Shown piece by piece: positions 11,214 through 22,900 of a DNA stretch of 64,000 nucleotides. The stretch comes from Isoetes taiwanensis (Eukaryota > Streptophyta > Lycopodiopsida > Isoetales > Isoetaceae): positions 1 to 64,000 of the forward strand of contig JAJEKV010000479.1 in assembly GCA_021234155.1 (NCBI GenBank). Reading direction: 5' to 3'. Position 1 is the stretch's first letter, and each line of letters begins with the position of its first letter. Under the pieces are notes generated by a model. The model was not told the origin of the DNA, searched no databases, and saw nothing but the letters and a program-made list of their open reading frames with translations. Position numbers and translations under genes: made by a program.

Positions 11214-11321
11214 GGTGGGTGGCAGTTGCTCTCAAATAATGTTGCTCTTGGTGGGTGGCAGTTGCTCTCAAATAATGTTGCTCTTGGTGGATGGCAGTTG
11301 CTCTCAAATAATGTTGCATTC
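11214..11321 (+). repeat. 36-bp tandem repeat, three copies
   Basis: Three consecutive units beginning GGTGGGTGGCAGTTGCTC. Because 36 is a multiple of three, the repeat stays open as GGWQLLSNNVAL-type units within a frame from 11196 to 11504. There is no other sign that this is coding. Confidence 0.9.
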
Positions 11322-11639
11322 AAGTTGCATTCAACAGTGACATCTTTTTACCCATTCTCCTTTATAAAACATGAACCTATGGATGCTCTTCTTCATTCAT
11401 CGTGTTTCCTGATATACTTTACATTCGTAGCATTTGAGAGGGAAGCTATGGAAGGAATGCTCCAAAGCTTGAAACCAGATTCAACCCGAGCTGAGGATTC
11501 GTGAGCAGACAAAGATGGAGCCGGTGTTTACAAGTAAGGCTACATTTGTTGCAGTTTCCACGGCCTCTAGAGTTTCTAAAGTATTTTGGTAGTTTCTTAT
11601 TCTTCGGATGTTGTAAATTGGTGTAGGGTTTGTGGAAAA

Positions 11640-11984
11640 GCTTGAACGAGATGGAATCCCCCGAAAACACCCCAACCCAGATGAGGAACTGGACTAGGAG
11701 GCTGTGTACAGCCTCATGAAGAAGGTTAAGAAATACATGGTTGGTGATGGGCAATCAAGCTTCTGCAGTGGGTTGACTCGTGGGATGAGGGTTCGTCTTG
11801 AAGAGATGCGCCAAGTCTGGAGGCACCACAAGAAAAGCATAATCAAGGTGATACTGGATGGAACAGTAATGTGGCCCGATATACTCGACATGCAGTTTTG
11901 GTTCAAAGGAGATGGTGAGGTGGAGGACTTCACAACGGAAACCATTGATGATGCTCATGAGCAGTACAAAGAGTTGTTCTGTTG
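11640..11984 (+). pseudogene. Unrecognised coding remnant with in-frame TAG
   Basis: An open frame runs through 11640-11984 with a single TAG near 11695. Flanking residues read as ordinary protein on both sides (Asp-Glu-Glu-Leu-Asp before, Glu-Ala-Val-Tyr after). The downstream part is charged (KKVKKYMV, EEMRQVWRHHKK). It lies between two minisatellite arrays and downstream of the transposase on the same strand, so it may be a further piece of the same element. I do not recognise the family. Confidence 0.4.
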
Positions 11985-12044
11985 AACATGTTGTTTATTG
12001 TGCACATTTTGTTTAGTGTGTGTTTAAAAATTTAATGTTTTTTA

Positions 12045-12575
12045 ACCCATGGCCACATTAACCCATTTTGGTTAATGTGGCCACCTCAATCTGTGGCCAC
12101 ATTAACACATGGCCACATTAACCCATTTTGGTTAATGTGGCCACCTTAGGCTATGGCCACATTAACCCATTTTGATTAATGTGGCCACTTTAGGCTATGG
12201 CCACATTAACCCATTTGGTTAATGTGGCCACCTCAGGCTATGGCCACATTAACCCATGGCCACATTAACCCATGGCAACATTAACCCATGGCCACATTAA
12301 ACCATAATGGTTACTGTGGCCACATTAACTCATGGCCACATTAACCCATGACAACATTAACCAATGGCCACATTAACCCATGACAACATTAACCAATGGC
12401 CACATTAACCCATTCTGGTTAATGTGGCCACCTCAATCTATGGCCTCATTAAACCATTCTGGTTAATGTGGCCATAGAAATCTATGGCCACATTAACCCA
12501 TGGCCACATTAAACCATTTGGGTTAATATGGCCACCTTACGCTATGGCCACATTAACCCATGGCCATGTCTAAAA
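12045..12575. repeat. Minisatellite, second array
   Basis: Same CCACATTAACCCATGG-type unit as at 10800, again with inverted runs (GGTTAATGTGGCCACC). Decayed variants (GACAACATTAACC) appear in blocks, showing local duplication of groups of units. Confidence 0.92.
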
Positions 12576-12771
12576 ATTCAATGTTTTTTTTTTGTAAGTG
12601 TTAGCATGACTTATGTTATATTCAATGGTTGGTTAGCATGACTTATGGTATTCAATGGACACGTGGTTAAAAACGTGGTTAGATTGCATACGAAAGTTTT
12701 AGGTTAAAAGCGGAACAGTATCCGATCGACCTATTGTCAAGAAACAAGGTTTGTAAGATCCGGCTCATCCG

Positions 12772-13101
12772 ATGGCGATAACCCAAAGCAAGTGTCAAAT
12801 CCTTCAGATGTTGAAGGACTTGGCTACTTGTGCAGGAGGTAGGCCTGCTAGTTCAAGGCGCAGGTCATCAACCGCGAAGTCAGCACCAGTAAGGATAAAG
12901 GGAAAGAGATGCAAGGGAAAGCAGATCAAGCTAGCACCAGCACCAGCACTTTCCACTGATCAAGCCAGCACCATCAGAGAGCCCGGAGCAAATAGGTTAA
13001 AGATTGTTCACGTTGTTAGTGACGTGTCCTCGGATGATGACTCAGAACACTCCGCAGGATACATTGGCTATGCATTTCCCAGGCATACCATCATAGGCTG
13101 A
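12772..13101 (+). CDS. Hypothetical small ORF, basic and Ser-rich
   Basis: An ATG-started frame of 109 codons. It is rich in Lys/Arg/Ser in the middle (SSRRRSSTAKSA, KGKRCKGKQ) and acidic near the end (DVSSDDDSEH). No family was recognised. It lies downstream of the second minisatellite array. It could be the tail of a MULE-borne protein or a chance frame. Confidence 0.3.
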   Translation: MAITQSKCQILQMLKDLATCAGGRPASSRRRSSTAKSAPVRIKGKRCKGKQIKLAPAPALSTDQASTIREPGANRLKIVHVVSDVSSDDDSEHSAGYIGYAFPRHTIIG

Positions 13102-13556
13102 CCAAGATGCTTTTGTAAATCAATGAAAATATCAATAAAGAAGTTTCTGTTATAAAAAAGTCTCATGTTTGTGTTATAAAAAAGTTTCAGTTCCATTCTA
13201 TTTGTCACATGTTTTATCTTATAGACAGAAAATACAATGTCATCAGTTTATGTGTTTTCAGAAAATTATATGGACATGAAATCAGCACCTATCAGCAAAG
13301 CAAATGCTGCCTACTTCTGGAGCTTTCCCTTGCCTTTCCTAGCATTGCATCTAGCTGCATTCTTTGTGCTTACCAAGGTCTCCTGCAATCTGCCTAACAC
13401 AACACTGTAGGTCTGCCTGCAATTTGCAACCTGCATTTTGCTAAACCATTCCGGACTGACCTGCACAATTCAAGACAATTCAAGAATCTCAATTCAATGT
13501 AGCACCATTGAAGACAATGAATTCTTAATGAAGTCAATTCTAGACAATTGCTTACC

Positions 13557-13756
13557 TCACGAGCTTCCTTTGTGCAGTCATTGACAATGAAGTCCTCAAT
13601 GAATCTTCGTGCACATAGAATTGTGAATATGCCACAATCTGAACCATCATCCTGTTCAGGATTGCGCATTTCAACCACTGGTATTGAGAGCCAGTCAGGA
13701 AAAGCAGGGCCCCAGAAGCCATGGACCTGCTGTATGAACCTGTTGTATGACAACAC
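13557..13756 (-). pseudogene. Ulp1/C48-type cysteine protease exon
   Basis: The minus-strand frame includes DDGSDCGIFTILCARRF (about 13600-13650). This is the catalytic-Cys block of Ulp1/SENP (C48) peptidases, with the Gln/Asp-x-Asp-Cys-Gly pattern. A GT donor (GTGAG|GTAAGC) ends the exon at 13557. The translation past it to 13394 reads into an intron. An acceptor (TAATTGCAG) lies near 13790, but an in-frame TAG stands between it and the protease frame. His and Asp of the triad would be upstream and are not recognised. Ulp1 domains are known passengers of some MULEs, which fits the neighbouring transposase. Confidence 0.65.
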
Positions 13757-14270
13757 AATCTTAGACTATGAGCCTGCTGTATGGACCTGCAATTACATTA
13801 AAAAAAAAACAACACAAAATTGATGCCTTACTCTGCCAAATGGCCTATGACTCCAGCAGAATGCCAGTTTCGAAGCGAGTCGAAGTGGAGCAAACTGGGG
13901 CAGCTTGTTCCAACAGAATTGCAAATGTCTACATCTCCACAATAGACAAACAAACTCCAATGGCAACTTCAGCAATAATGCAAGAAATAAGTTCATGTTC
14001 AGATTTAGAACAAAACATTTAAATTCATTGACTTACTTTGCACATACTGGCAGCCAGTAGAACAGCAGGTCTGAGCTCGGTTTGGAAGGAAGCATTTTCT
14101 TTCATAAGGTATCAACATGCCTCAAATATAGGCCGAAGAGAGTAGGATGAAAGAATTGGTGGTACTTACGAGACTCCACGGGTATGAAGTGAGAAAGAAT
14201 CCTGGGTTTTGGGGACAATTAGCCAGTGAATACACAATAAAAAAACAATGCAGCCAAAGGAACAGTGAAC

Positions 14271-15014
14271 TTACATAAAATATGACCCAACCGACTCCTC
14301 GTTCACCCAGGAAGCACCCACTTTCTCTGGATTGTCAGTACCCGGGTGCTCGAATGCTGCTGCATCTGCCTTGATTATTACAAACTCACCCATCCGAGCT
14401 GATCCCCAGGACCACAGGGGGCTCCTCAGGTGCAGTGGCCAGACACAACAATATGACAAAGATTCTCTTTCTTGTGACTTGCTAGATTTTACCTTCCTTT
14501 TCTTGGCAGACAGGAACATGGTGTGCAAGTCTTCAACTTTCTGCAAGAAATCAGGACTGAGCACAAAATCAGCTTCCAAGGTGAGGACGGTTCTAAGGCT
14601 TCCCTGCTGGCTTCCTGGGCTATCAGATATAAGATGAACATGCATTTGGCGCAGTGGGGAGGACGGATCAGCCACACTAGAACTCTCGGCTGCTTCAAAC
14701 CGGGAGGTCTTAATTGGAGCATTGATGCTCAACCCGGCTGCATCTGCTGAAAGCTTGGTCACAGGGGTTCCAGGGGTCGGATCTGCACTCTCCTCTGCTC
14801 CATCTTCACTAGATTCCGACCCATCATGTGCTGGACTGTCAAAATACCATGTCTTCTCCAAAAGTTTGGACTGCAGCTCATCCATGCAGGATCTGATATT
14901 GGCATCCAACTCCCTCTCGTGCCATTGTTCTTCTGTGCAATCAAAATCATAGGCCTCTTTGATATTCTTCTTGTAGTGAGCTATTTTACTATTCTTGGAT
15001 CTATCCCAATCCAA
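14271..15014 (-). pseudogene. Unrecognised minus-strand ORF, acidic and Ser-rich
   Basis: About 247 open codons on the minus strand. The start KNSKIAHYKKNIKEAYDF is helical and charged, followed by a Ser/Glu/Ala-rich acidic stretch (DGSESSEDGAEESAD) and a basic KKRKVKSSKSQ motif resembling a nuclear localisation signal. It lies between the MITE at 15032-15350 and the protease exon, on the same strand, so it may be a middle exon of one gene (15905 to 13557). Removing the MITE with one target copy leaves the two sides one base out of frame. No family identified. Confidence 0.4.
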
Positions 15015-15031
15015 AGCCCTCCTTCCACCTG

Positions 15032-15350
15032 GATGAAAGCATGCTATGGTGTACCACTTTTAGAACCCTCAAAAGTACCTACACTGGGTACTTTTAAAAC
15101 TGGTACTTCCTGTTTTTTCTTCCCATTAAAATCAATCCAAAATTTTTGAATTGAAGGTCAATAACATGTCAATCTATAATAATAGATGATAACAATACTA
15201 TTAGAGACTAAAATGAATGAATTAACTCTCAAGCTTATTGTTTATTGAGACATTTATGCAAGTTCCTAGTACCCAGTGCTGGGTACTTTTTTGGGTAGTT
15301 TTGCACTCCCTAAAAAGAACTTTAGATGGTACACCCTAGCATGCTTTCAC
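15032..15350. mobile_element. MITE with 7-bp target duplication
   Basis: Inverted ends GATGAAAGCATGCTATGGTG at 15032 and, reversed, GTGAAAGCATGCTAGGGTG at 15350. They are flanked by a direct repeat CCACCTG (15025-15031 and 15351-15357). Internal inverted blocks AGTACCYA..CTGGGTACTT strengthen the hairpin. It is 319 bp and non-coding. A 7 to 8-bp duplication would suit hAT-type mobilisation, but the terminal bases are not typical. It splits the two minus-strand ORFs. Confidence 0.75.
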
Positions 15351-15905
15351 CCACCTGTGAACTGGATCCAGCCTATACTTCTGAACATATTGGCTCAGGT
15401 CCCGGCCTGGCCTCCTCTTGTGCTTAACTTGCTCCTGCAATCTCCTGCCCCAAGCTGCCCGCTCCACCTCCACAACCAGCCCATGCCTTCTCTTCAAATG
15501 CTCCTCCAGTCTGGCCCTCTTCCTCCCGTTCCACCCACAATCCTCAGAGAGGCAACACCATTTGCTTCTCTTCTTACTGTAAAAAAAACCCCTTTCCTCG
15601 GCCTGATCATCCACCTCGGAATCTGCTTGCTGCATGGGTTGTTGGGCCTCCAGTTTCCCAGCAGAACTACGCGAAGCCTTCTTGAGCTTCCTCAGAGAAG
15701 CCGGATGCTTGGAATCGACCTCACCTTGGATTTTTGCTGCTCCACCCAATTTCTTTAAATCCCTCACTGCTGCTGGTAGCTCTTCCACATTAGGCAAAAA
15801 AGCTTCATCTCCATCTGAACTTTGGGCCGAATCCGACATATCCGACCCACTAGCCTCGCTCACAGATATTTCTTCAGCACCGGATGCACTGATCGAACTC
15901 GCCAT
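15351..15905 (-). pseudogene. Unrecognised minus-strand ORF with C2H2-like finger
   Basis: Starts at an ATG at 15905. The first 100 residues are acidic and Ser-rich (SEASGSDMSDSAQSSDGDE). A possible zinc finger follows: Cys-x4-5-Cys in WCCLSEDCGWN and His-x4-His in LEEHLKRRHG. The frame then reaches the MITE, where it is cut. It probably formed one gene with the ORF at 14271-15014 and the Ulp1 exon. A DNA-binding partner of a MULE is possible but unproven. Confidence 0.45.
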
Positions 15906-16074
15906 AGCCCTGTTTCGTTTTCAAGCGTCAGAAATCAGAAATCAGAGTTCTTTTTTTTTCCCCAATTTTTTGCCTAATGGTACGAGCCTAATGGTTTGGA
16001 CATAGGCATAGATTGCCTTTGGTCCCCCCAAAAAAAAAAAAAAAAAAGAATTGCCTGATTAATCATGGCTTATA

Positions 16075-16435
16075 GGAGGCCACATTAACCCGTGATTTTC
16101 ATGGATGCATTGTCCAAGATTTAAAGTGCTACCATGATACAAAGTGTGGTAGTCAATGGTTGGCACATGGCCACATTAACCCATCATGGCCACATTAACC
16201 TTTGGTTACATAAAACCATAATGGTTAATGTGGCCACATTAAAGCATGACAACATTAACCCATGGCAACATTAAACCATGGCCACATTAAACTATGGCCA
16301 CATTAACCAATGGCCACATTAAACCATGGCAACATTAACCCATGGCCACATTAACCCGTTTTGGTTAATGTGGCCACATTAACTCATGGCCACATTAACC
16401 CATGGCCACATTAAACCATTTTGGTTAATGTTTTT
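16075..16435. repeat. Minisatellite, third array
   Basis: Same unit as the arrays at 10800 and 12045. It stops at a run of T at 16430, where the next element's poly(A) tail (minus strand) has inserted. Confidence 0.9.
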
Positions 16436-17368
16436 TTTTTTTTTCTTTTTTTAAGGAACGAGTAGATTTTTTCATTAATTAAGGAAAAACATACAAAATA
16501 TTGTTAAGACCCATGATAGGCTTAACCAAGAGTAATTTGAAATAAGGTAACAAGATAATTATGAAGACAGTAACTTGCAACAGCAGCAGCAAAACCAATT
16601 AACTTAGAAGTCCAGAAGACAAGATCCTTATCAGAACAGTTGAGTCCAAAAAATCAGCCACTTCTGCCAAAATTTCAGTTGAAGTAACCCGAACAGCTGG
16701 CTTGAGACAAGAAAATGAGAATCTTCCATGTACATCCCTTTTGCTATGATTACTAATGAACCTGCAAAAACAAATAGAACTTCTGCAATCATCAAGAGGC
16801 AATACTGTCAATGTTTTGGAGGATCATAGTGGATGGAATGGTAGGAATTCTGCAATCATTGGGATCATCATTAAGGATCGGGTTGTTGAAACGAGAGGTG
16901 AATTTGGTAGTTGTGCCATGAGTGTAAGAGACCTCCATCCAAAGCTGTTCTTTGATTAATCTGTAGAAATCCTGTTGTACCATGAGCAGAATAAGAGTGC
17001 CATAACAGTCAGCTAGCATCCTGTGAGTGTAATATAGTTCCCTATATCTCAGGAATTATCTTTCTGTAAATTCATGATGATGCTTCTCAATAAACCAAAA
17101 CATGTAAACTATTTGCATCACTTCTCTTGTGAAAGTTCTGGCCCATACCCTTTCTGCTTTTCTTCTGACCTCATTATCATCTTGTATCTGCCTGATTGTC
17201 CAATGATTATGTGGAGGATAGCAGACCTGATGCTCATGAATTCTCTGATCCCCATATCTAACCACTTCATTTCTCAACGAGGCACCATCTTTAGTGATGT
17301 AATACCTGTTTGTGTGAGGCCCTCTGCAAAGCTCCATATGTCCTAGGCAATAAAATTCAATTAGTATT
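16430..17368 (-). mobile_element. LINE-like poly(A) element end, with unrecognised ORF pieces
   Basis: Read on the minus strand, this region ends with AATTAATGAAAAAATCTACTC followed by an A-rich tail (16430-16457), like the 3' end of plant L1 elements and of the LINE at 31709-34220. Upstream are three short frames on the minus strand (17368-17056, about 17019-16792, about 16811-16599), none with recognised motifs. The left boundary is set by the minisatellite, the right by the LTR. Whether the ORF pieces belong to the LINE is uncertain. Confidence 0.4.
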
Positions 17369-18404
17369 TGTGACACTCCCTGAACATATACGGCACCCGG
17401 CCGTATACATACGGGGACTTTCCCCTCCCATATCAACCATCTCGCCATGAGCAGGGCCCTCCGTCTATCCCGGGCCATCTATAGAAAGATGCCCGAGTGA
17501 AGGACACGGAGGGGTCATTCGGCCCACGCCTTCAATGGGACTCCTACGTCGCGGAAGCGTGAATACATATTAGCATATAGCATAAATCACATATAAATAA
17601 CCACCACGAAGGGTGGCACATCCATCCAAGTACTAACGGCAAAGAATATGCATCTAATCCTAAGGAAAACACCCCAAACCCCAGGTTCTACCCCGGTTCA
17701 GACTCCTGTGAGGGTGGACTGACGGTTCAGTCTCAAGAGATCAACAGACAAAGGTATAACTTGGCGTTGGCTGGCATAGAACATCGGCTAGGGTTGTCCA
17801 CTCCATCCGCCCCTCCTGTGCACACTTTGCAGATGGGTCGATTCATGCTATGGCATCACTATAGCCTTTCGGAGACGCAGACTCAAGGTATCACCCTTCC
17901 AGCCTACTCCAGGGTTCATGAAGCCCCGATCCGACGAGGCAGGTCAGGGAAGTGTCCCCTTCCAGGATTGCAATGGTTCCATGGGTGAGCTAGAGAATAC
18001 GTGCCGCATCAGCGACCCCCGCATCCGTACCCGACTTACTCACCCTAAATCTACTCAAAGTGCATGGTGCCTCATACGGGTCACACCTCTACACCCAGGG
18101 AGTGTCAGACCCATACCCGGCCCTCTACGTGACCGGCTATCAGGCCTAGCCCACTGTAGGAGTCTCAAGAGCCTTTTATGTTCATGCAAGACCACCCCCA
18201 CTTCACCACTGCGTCTCTTCTCTGGTAGTAAGCCATTCCATAGCATCTACGACCCGGTGGTCTCCTGTACACAGGCCGCATATAATGGGAAATACAGGGA
18301 ACAACCTAGGAGCATACTACTAAACATGGCTCAGAGGTCTCTACCCCCCTTAATTCCCCTTTTTCCAGAGTAATACTATACAAAGAACTATCAATCCATC
18401 CTTT
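17369..18404 (-). mobile_element. LTR of minus-strand gypsy element 1 (outer 3' LTR)
   Basis: On the plus strand it begins TGTGACACTCCCTG and matches the LTR at 63477-64000 over about 520 bases with roughly 15 differences (about 97%). No primer site lies to its left, so it is the outer edge of a minus-strand element, whose body is the pol at 20318. A hairpin around TATACGG-CACC-CGGCCGTATA lies just inside the end. The right edge is not seen, because the (GAATA)n tail of a LINE begins at 18405. No gene in this kilobase. Confidence 0.75.
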
Positions 18405-20317
18405 AAGAATAGAATAGAATAGAATATGATTTTATCGTCCACGGAGACCAACTGGCCTATGGGACCCAAGTACAAAGAGAGAGCAGCAGGCGTATTACTA
18501 CCAGGATTAAAAAACCCCCGCCCCGAAGGGTTTTCGGGGGAAAAACCTTAGTAGCAATAAGGATGCTGACATACTGCACAGTTATGTACATAATCACAAG
18601 TACAGCTGAGGTTAATGTCGGACAGGGGGGCATAACTGAGTCCGGGTATCCATTACCTCCCGGAGGTACGATCCCAACAAGCCTACAGAGGCCGTGCTCA
18701 GTAGCTCATGCAGGGCATGATGGGGCACAACTAACTGAGCATACCGAGCCCGGATATGCTCCTACACTGGACAGGCCTGGAGGGCGTGACTTTCATCCTC
18801 AATAGTGCCCCGTTGGCAAAGAGCACTGCACTACGGCCCTCACGCGGCCCCGAATCCATCTCCATGTCTCAACGCGGAGGTGGTGTGCACCTATCTTGCG
18901 AATGGAAGCTATCACCCGCGCTTTTTTTCATGGGTAGATGGGTGATGGGTAGTGGTGTGGCCCCCTCGTGAGCATGGGATTAACTTTGTTGTCGATAATT
19001 TGCCACCTTGACATGTGACAGGGGCCTCGCATCCCAAAGCTTGGCCACGGCAAGCATCCAATCTTGCTTCAAGGCGTAGCGTTCGCCGGTGTATGCACTG
19101 GTCCACATCCGTATGCTCGCACATTCCATCGCGAGAACCACGGGCTTGCTTGTCTTTCCAAAGGGCTTTGAGTCATTTGCGGGCCCATCGCCAGCGGGCA
19201 AAGCAAGGTTGGGCAGCCGGGCTTCATCCATATCCACCACCTTCGGAAGTAAATAATGTGACGTTCCAGTAGCGACCCTCAGAATGGAAGGAAGCCTGTC
19301 TCCTGGAGCAAGATCTGATATGGGACCGTGGATTTCACTCCCAGTGCCCGGGCCAAGAAGGCCTTCTGTACCTGCTCTAGATCGTTCCAAGTGGTGAGGG
19401 ATATCACTGGCCCCCACACTTCTGCCCCATAGAGGAGGACCGGTTCAACCAAGGCCCTGAACAAGTGTGCCTGGTGACCCCATGCATACAGCTCTGCCTT
19501 GTGACTGTTGTTTTGCATTGCATACTGGGGCTTTCCGACCGCAGGTGACCAGTAACGATGGATGCATCCCAGTGTGTGGTAGTAGAAAACTCAATGCCCA
19601 AATACTTATAAGACTGAGCCACCTCCACTACCTGCCCCTGGTAAGTGAATGAGGGAAGGCGTGGGTGCCGGGATGATGGGACCAGCAGCACCCTCGTCTT
19701 GGCCAAGTTAACTCTCATGCCAGTGAATTGGCAGAAAGTGTCCAAAGCATCCAGGTGGCGTTGCATGTCCTCTGGGGTATATGCGAGCAGGTCAACATCA
19801 TCCGCATATATGAGTTGCCGGATTATGTGGTGCATCAAGCCCGGCGCCTCCCCTTTAGCTAGCCATTCTTCTAGCTGGTCAATGTACAAGCCGAAGAGCG
19901 TCGGGGATAGAGGGCAGCCCTGGCGCACCCCAATGCTACTAACAACGGGCTCCCAAGCGGTGTGAAGAGACGACCGAGGCGAGCCTCAGATAATCCGTAT
20001 ATAGCATTACGCAAGTCGGAAGGGGGTCCCGGTGTCTCAATCGTCCCACAACTTATCCCAGGCACGCGTGTCAAAAGCCTTTGCGAAATCCACAAAGCCT
20101 TGCGATGCAGGTTCGGCGTTGATTCCGGCTATCCTCTATGAGTGTTCGCAGAGTGAAGATATGGTCAATAGTAGAATGCCGGGGGCGGAAGCCTGCCTGC
20201 GTGAGAGCCCGCACTTCTCCATCCTCTGCCCAAAGTGTCAGTCACTGCTCAAGAATCCCGGCAAGCAACTTGGCAAAGACAGAAATGACCATAATGGTAC
20301 GATAGTTGGCTGGGCAA
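18405..20317 (-). mobile_element. 5'-truncated LINE with reverse transcriptase
   Basis: Minus strand. RT motifs in order: [15 protein letters not shown] at the cut 5' end, QAGFRPRHSTIDH, RQGCPLSPTLFGLYID (19928), the active site LIYADDVDLLA (about 19790-19820), FTGMRVNLAKTRVLL and a C-terminal FLARALGV...PYQILLQETGF. It has many frameshifts and stops. The 3' UTR has a GGGGG/CCCCC hairpin (18508-18541) and ends in (TATTC)n at 18405-18430. A shorter copy of the same 3' end is at 36059-36368. It abuts gypsy 1 pol at 20317 and cuts off its integrase. The simple-repeat tail differs from the poly(A) of the other LINEs. Confidence 0.85.
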
Positions 20318-22900
20318 TGCATCATATCCACGGAGAGTACGTGAAAGGCCCACAATGAAATCCATGGTTATCACTTCCCACTTAGCGTTGGGCACATCCA
20401 GAGGTTGCAACTCTCCTAGAATCCTTAATTGCTCAGCCTTGGTTTGCTGACACACCTGACACTGCTTAATGTACCTAGTAATGTCCTTCTTCATAGAAGG
20501 CCAGAAATAACTGGAGCGGATCTTGAAATAGGTTTTCATGAAACCTGCATGTCCAGCTATAGGGCTGTTGTGCGTGTCATGGAGAATTAGCTTACGCACT
20601 CCTGAAGTCTCAGGTACACACAACTTATCCTTGTAATATAAGAAGTTGCCCTCTTTCTTATATGAACAGAAAGTTTCACGTTCCTTATCTGTGCGTGCCT
20701 CCTTAGCCAGACTATCCCACACTTCGCGGAACTCGGGGCCGGTGGCTAAGGTCTGCTCTATCTGTTTCCCAAACTCACTGGTGAGCGTGGAGATTGCATT
20801 GCAATGGGTTCGCGTTAGCAGGGGATGGCGTGATAACACATCGGCAACCACATTGTGTTTCCCAGGCTTATACATAATCTCAAAATCATACTCCTCCAAA
20901 AATTCCATCCATCTTCTCTGACGGAGGTTGAGATTTGGCTGGGTCGATAGATAACGGAGACTTTGGTGATCCGTATCAAGGTGGAATCTTCTACCAAGAA
21001 GGTAGTGTCTCCATATTCGCAAAGCGCGAACGACAGCCAACAATTCCTGATCATGGGTAGGGTAGCGCTGTTCTGTGTCATTCATCTTCTTAGAATCGTA
21101 GGCTATAACCCTTTCTTCTTGCATGAGAACTCCGCCGGTAGCAATCTTACTGGCATCTGTTGCTATTGTCTTGTCCTTTTCTGGATCCGGCAATGTGAGG
21201 ACTGGTGCTGATGTCAAAGCATTCTTAAGCTTCTGAAAACTATCGTGGACCTTTGCTTTCCAATGTTCCATCCAACCCTTGACTTTCTCATGCTTCGTAA
21301 GATCGGTAAGAGGTGCTGCAATTTTTGCAAAATCCTTAACGAATTTCCGGTAATATCCTGCCAATCCCAAGAAACTTCGGACTTCTGACACATTACCAGG
21401 AATGGGCCAATCCTTGACTGCCTCTATTTTTGCTGGATCCGTAGCAATTCTTTCGGCCGAAATAACATAGCCTAAATAGTCCACCTTTGGAGTGGCAAAC
21501 TTACACTTAGAGAACTTGGCAAAGAGCTGGTGACGCCTTAACTTTTGTAGGGCCAAGCGAAGATGTTTCTCATGCTCCTCTAGTGTCTTACTGTAGATGA
21601 GGATGTCGTCAAAGAAAATAACGACAAAGTCATCCAAGTATTGGCGGAAGACATCATTCATTAACCGCATAAAAGTCGCGGGGGCATTCGTTAATCCAAA
21701 AGGCATAACGGTAAACTCATAATGCCCATATCTAGTGCGAAAAGCAGATTTATGGATGTCCTCCTCCTTAATTCTTATTTGATGATATCCGGAGCGTAAA
21801 TCAATCTTTGAGAAATACTTGGCCCCTTGTAACTGGTCCATTAGATCGTCTGCCCTAGGCAAAGCATAGCGATTCTTGATGGTATATTTATTGAGCTGCC
21901 TATAATCAATACACATCCTCAAGGAGCCATCCTTTTTCTTAACAAAAAGGATAGGGGCGCCAAAAGGCAAAACACTAGGTCGTATGAAACCTAGGTTTAG
22001 TAACTCTTGAAGTTGCTTCTTAAGCTCTGCCAACTCTGGGGGACTCATACGGTACGGGGCCTTGCTGGTAGGCTTAGTACCTGGTTCTAAAGCTATTTCA
22101 CATTCTACCCCTCTAAAAGGAGGAAGCTTCTGGATCTCATCTGGGAAAAGATCGCTAAACTCTCGGAGAAGATTAGCAATGCCCTCTGGCAGGGTATCGA
22201 TTACTTGCTTCTGTTTGGCATCTGACTCAATGGAGGCAAGTCTAATGACGCAGAGGAGCTTATCCTTGCGTATAGCTTTATCTAACTGCCTGATGGACAT
22301 AGACTGCATAATAGGGTTGAATGGATCACCTTTTATAGTCACGCGGGCTCCATTAGCTGTGTTGAAGGTAACTTCCCGTTTCTTGCAGTCTATATTGGCC
22401 TTTGCAGATGCCAAGAATTCCATACCAACAATGAGATCATATTTGCCAATATCCATTAACTCGGCACCCAATGCAACTGGTGCACCTGGCAGCTGCATCT
22501 TAAGGTTAATGCGACGGCCATGAGTATGTCTGATCTTGCCACTGGCTAAAGTGACAGGCTTCGGTCGGGATCTTAAAGTCTCAAGCTGCAATACTTGGGC
22601 CATTCTATGAGAAGCAAAATTATGTGTACTTCCTGTATCCATCAGAATTATGAAAGGTTTACTGTCTACTTGACCAATGGTGGAAATAACGGCAGGCTGA
22701 CTTTCAGCATTGCCGGTTTCAATGGCTGCAAGGATATGGGACTCACCGTGAATGTATTCGGGAGCCTCCTCCTCGACAGGTGGTGTAGACTCGAGGTCAT
22801 CCCAATCGAGGTCGGCCATGGCCAGCTGGGCAGTCTGCGTGACATAAGGACAATTCTGCATGAAGTGCCGGGCCGCATACGCCTGTAGCATGCCTTATCT
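20318..22900 (-). pseudogene. Gypsy element 1 pol (protease, RT, RNase H, integrase start)
   Basis: Minus strand, largely open. Aspartic protease [12 protein letters not shown] (near 22640); RT with [27 protein letters not shown] and active site [10 protein letters not shown]; RNase H with [11 protein letters not shown] and the LDTDHQSL block; integrase zinc finger [10 protein letters not shown]...CQVCQQTK with all four ligands. The protein stops shortly after the first catalytic Asp of integrase ([13 protein letters not shown]) where the LINE begins, so the integrase core and any chromodomain are gone. The gag frame meets this frame by a shift inside the CCHC knuckle. It cannot be mobile on its own. 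Confidence 0.92.

Noticed and set aside
10800-12570. Regularly spaced short repeats resembling a CRISPR array
   Set aside because: Units are directly adjacent or inverted without unique spacers, in a eukaryotic context.
19257-19271. ATGTGACGTTCCAGTA, identical to the gypsy 2 LTR start region
   Set aside because: It lies in the coding part of a LINE and homology does not extend beyond 16 bases; likely chance.
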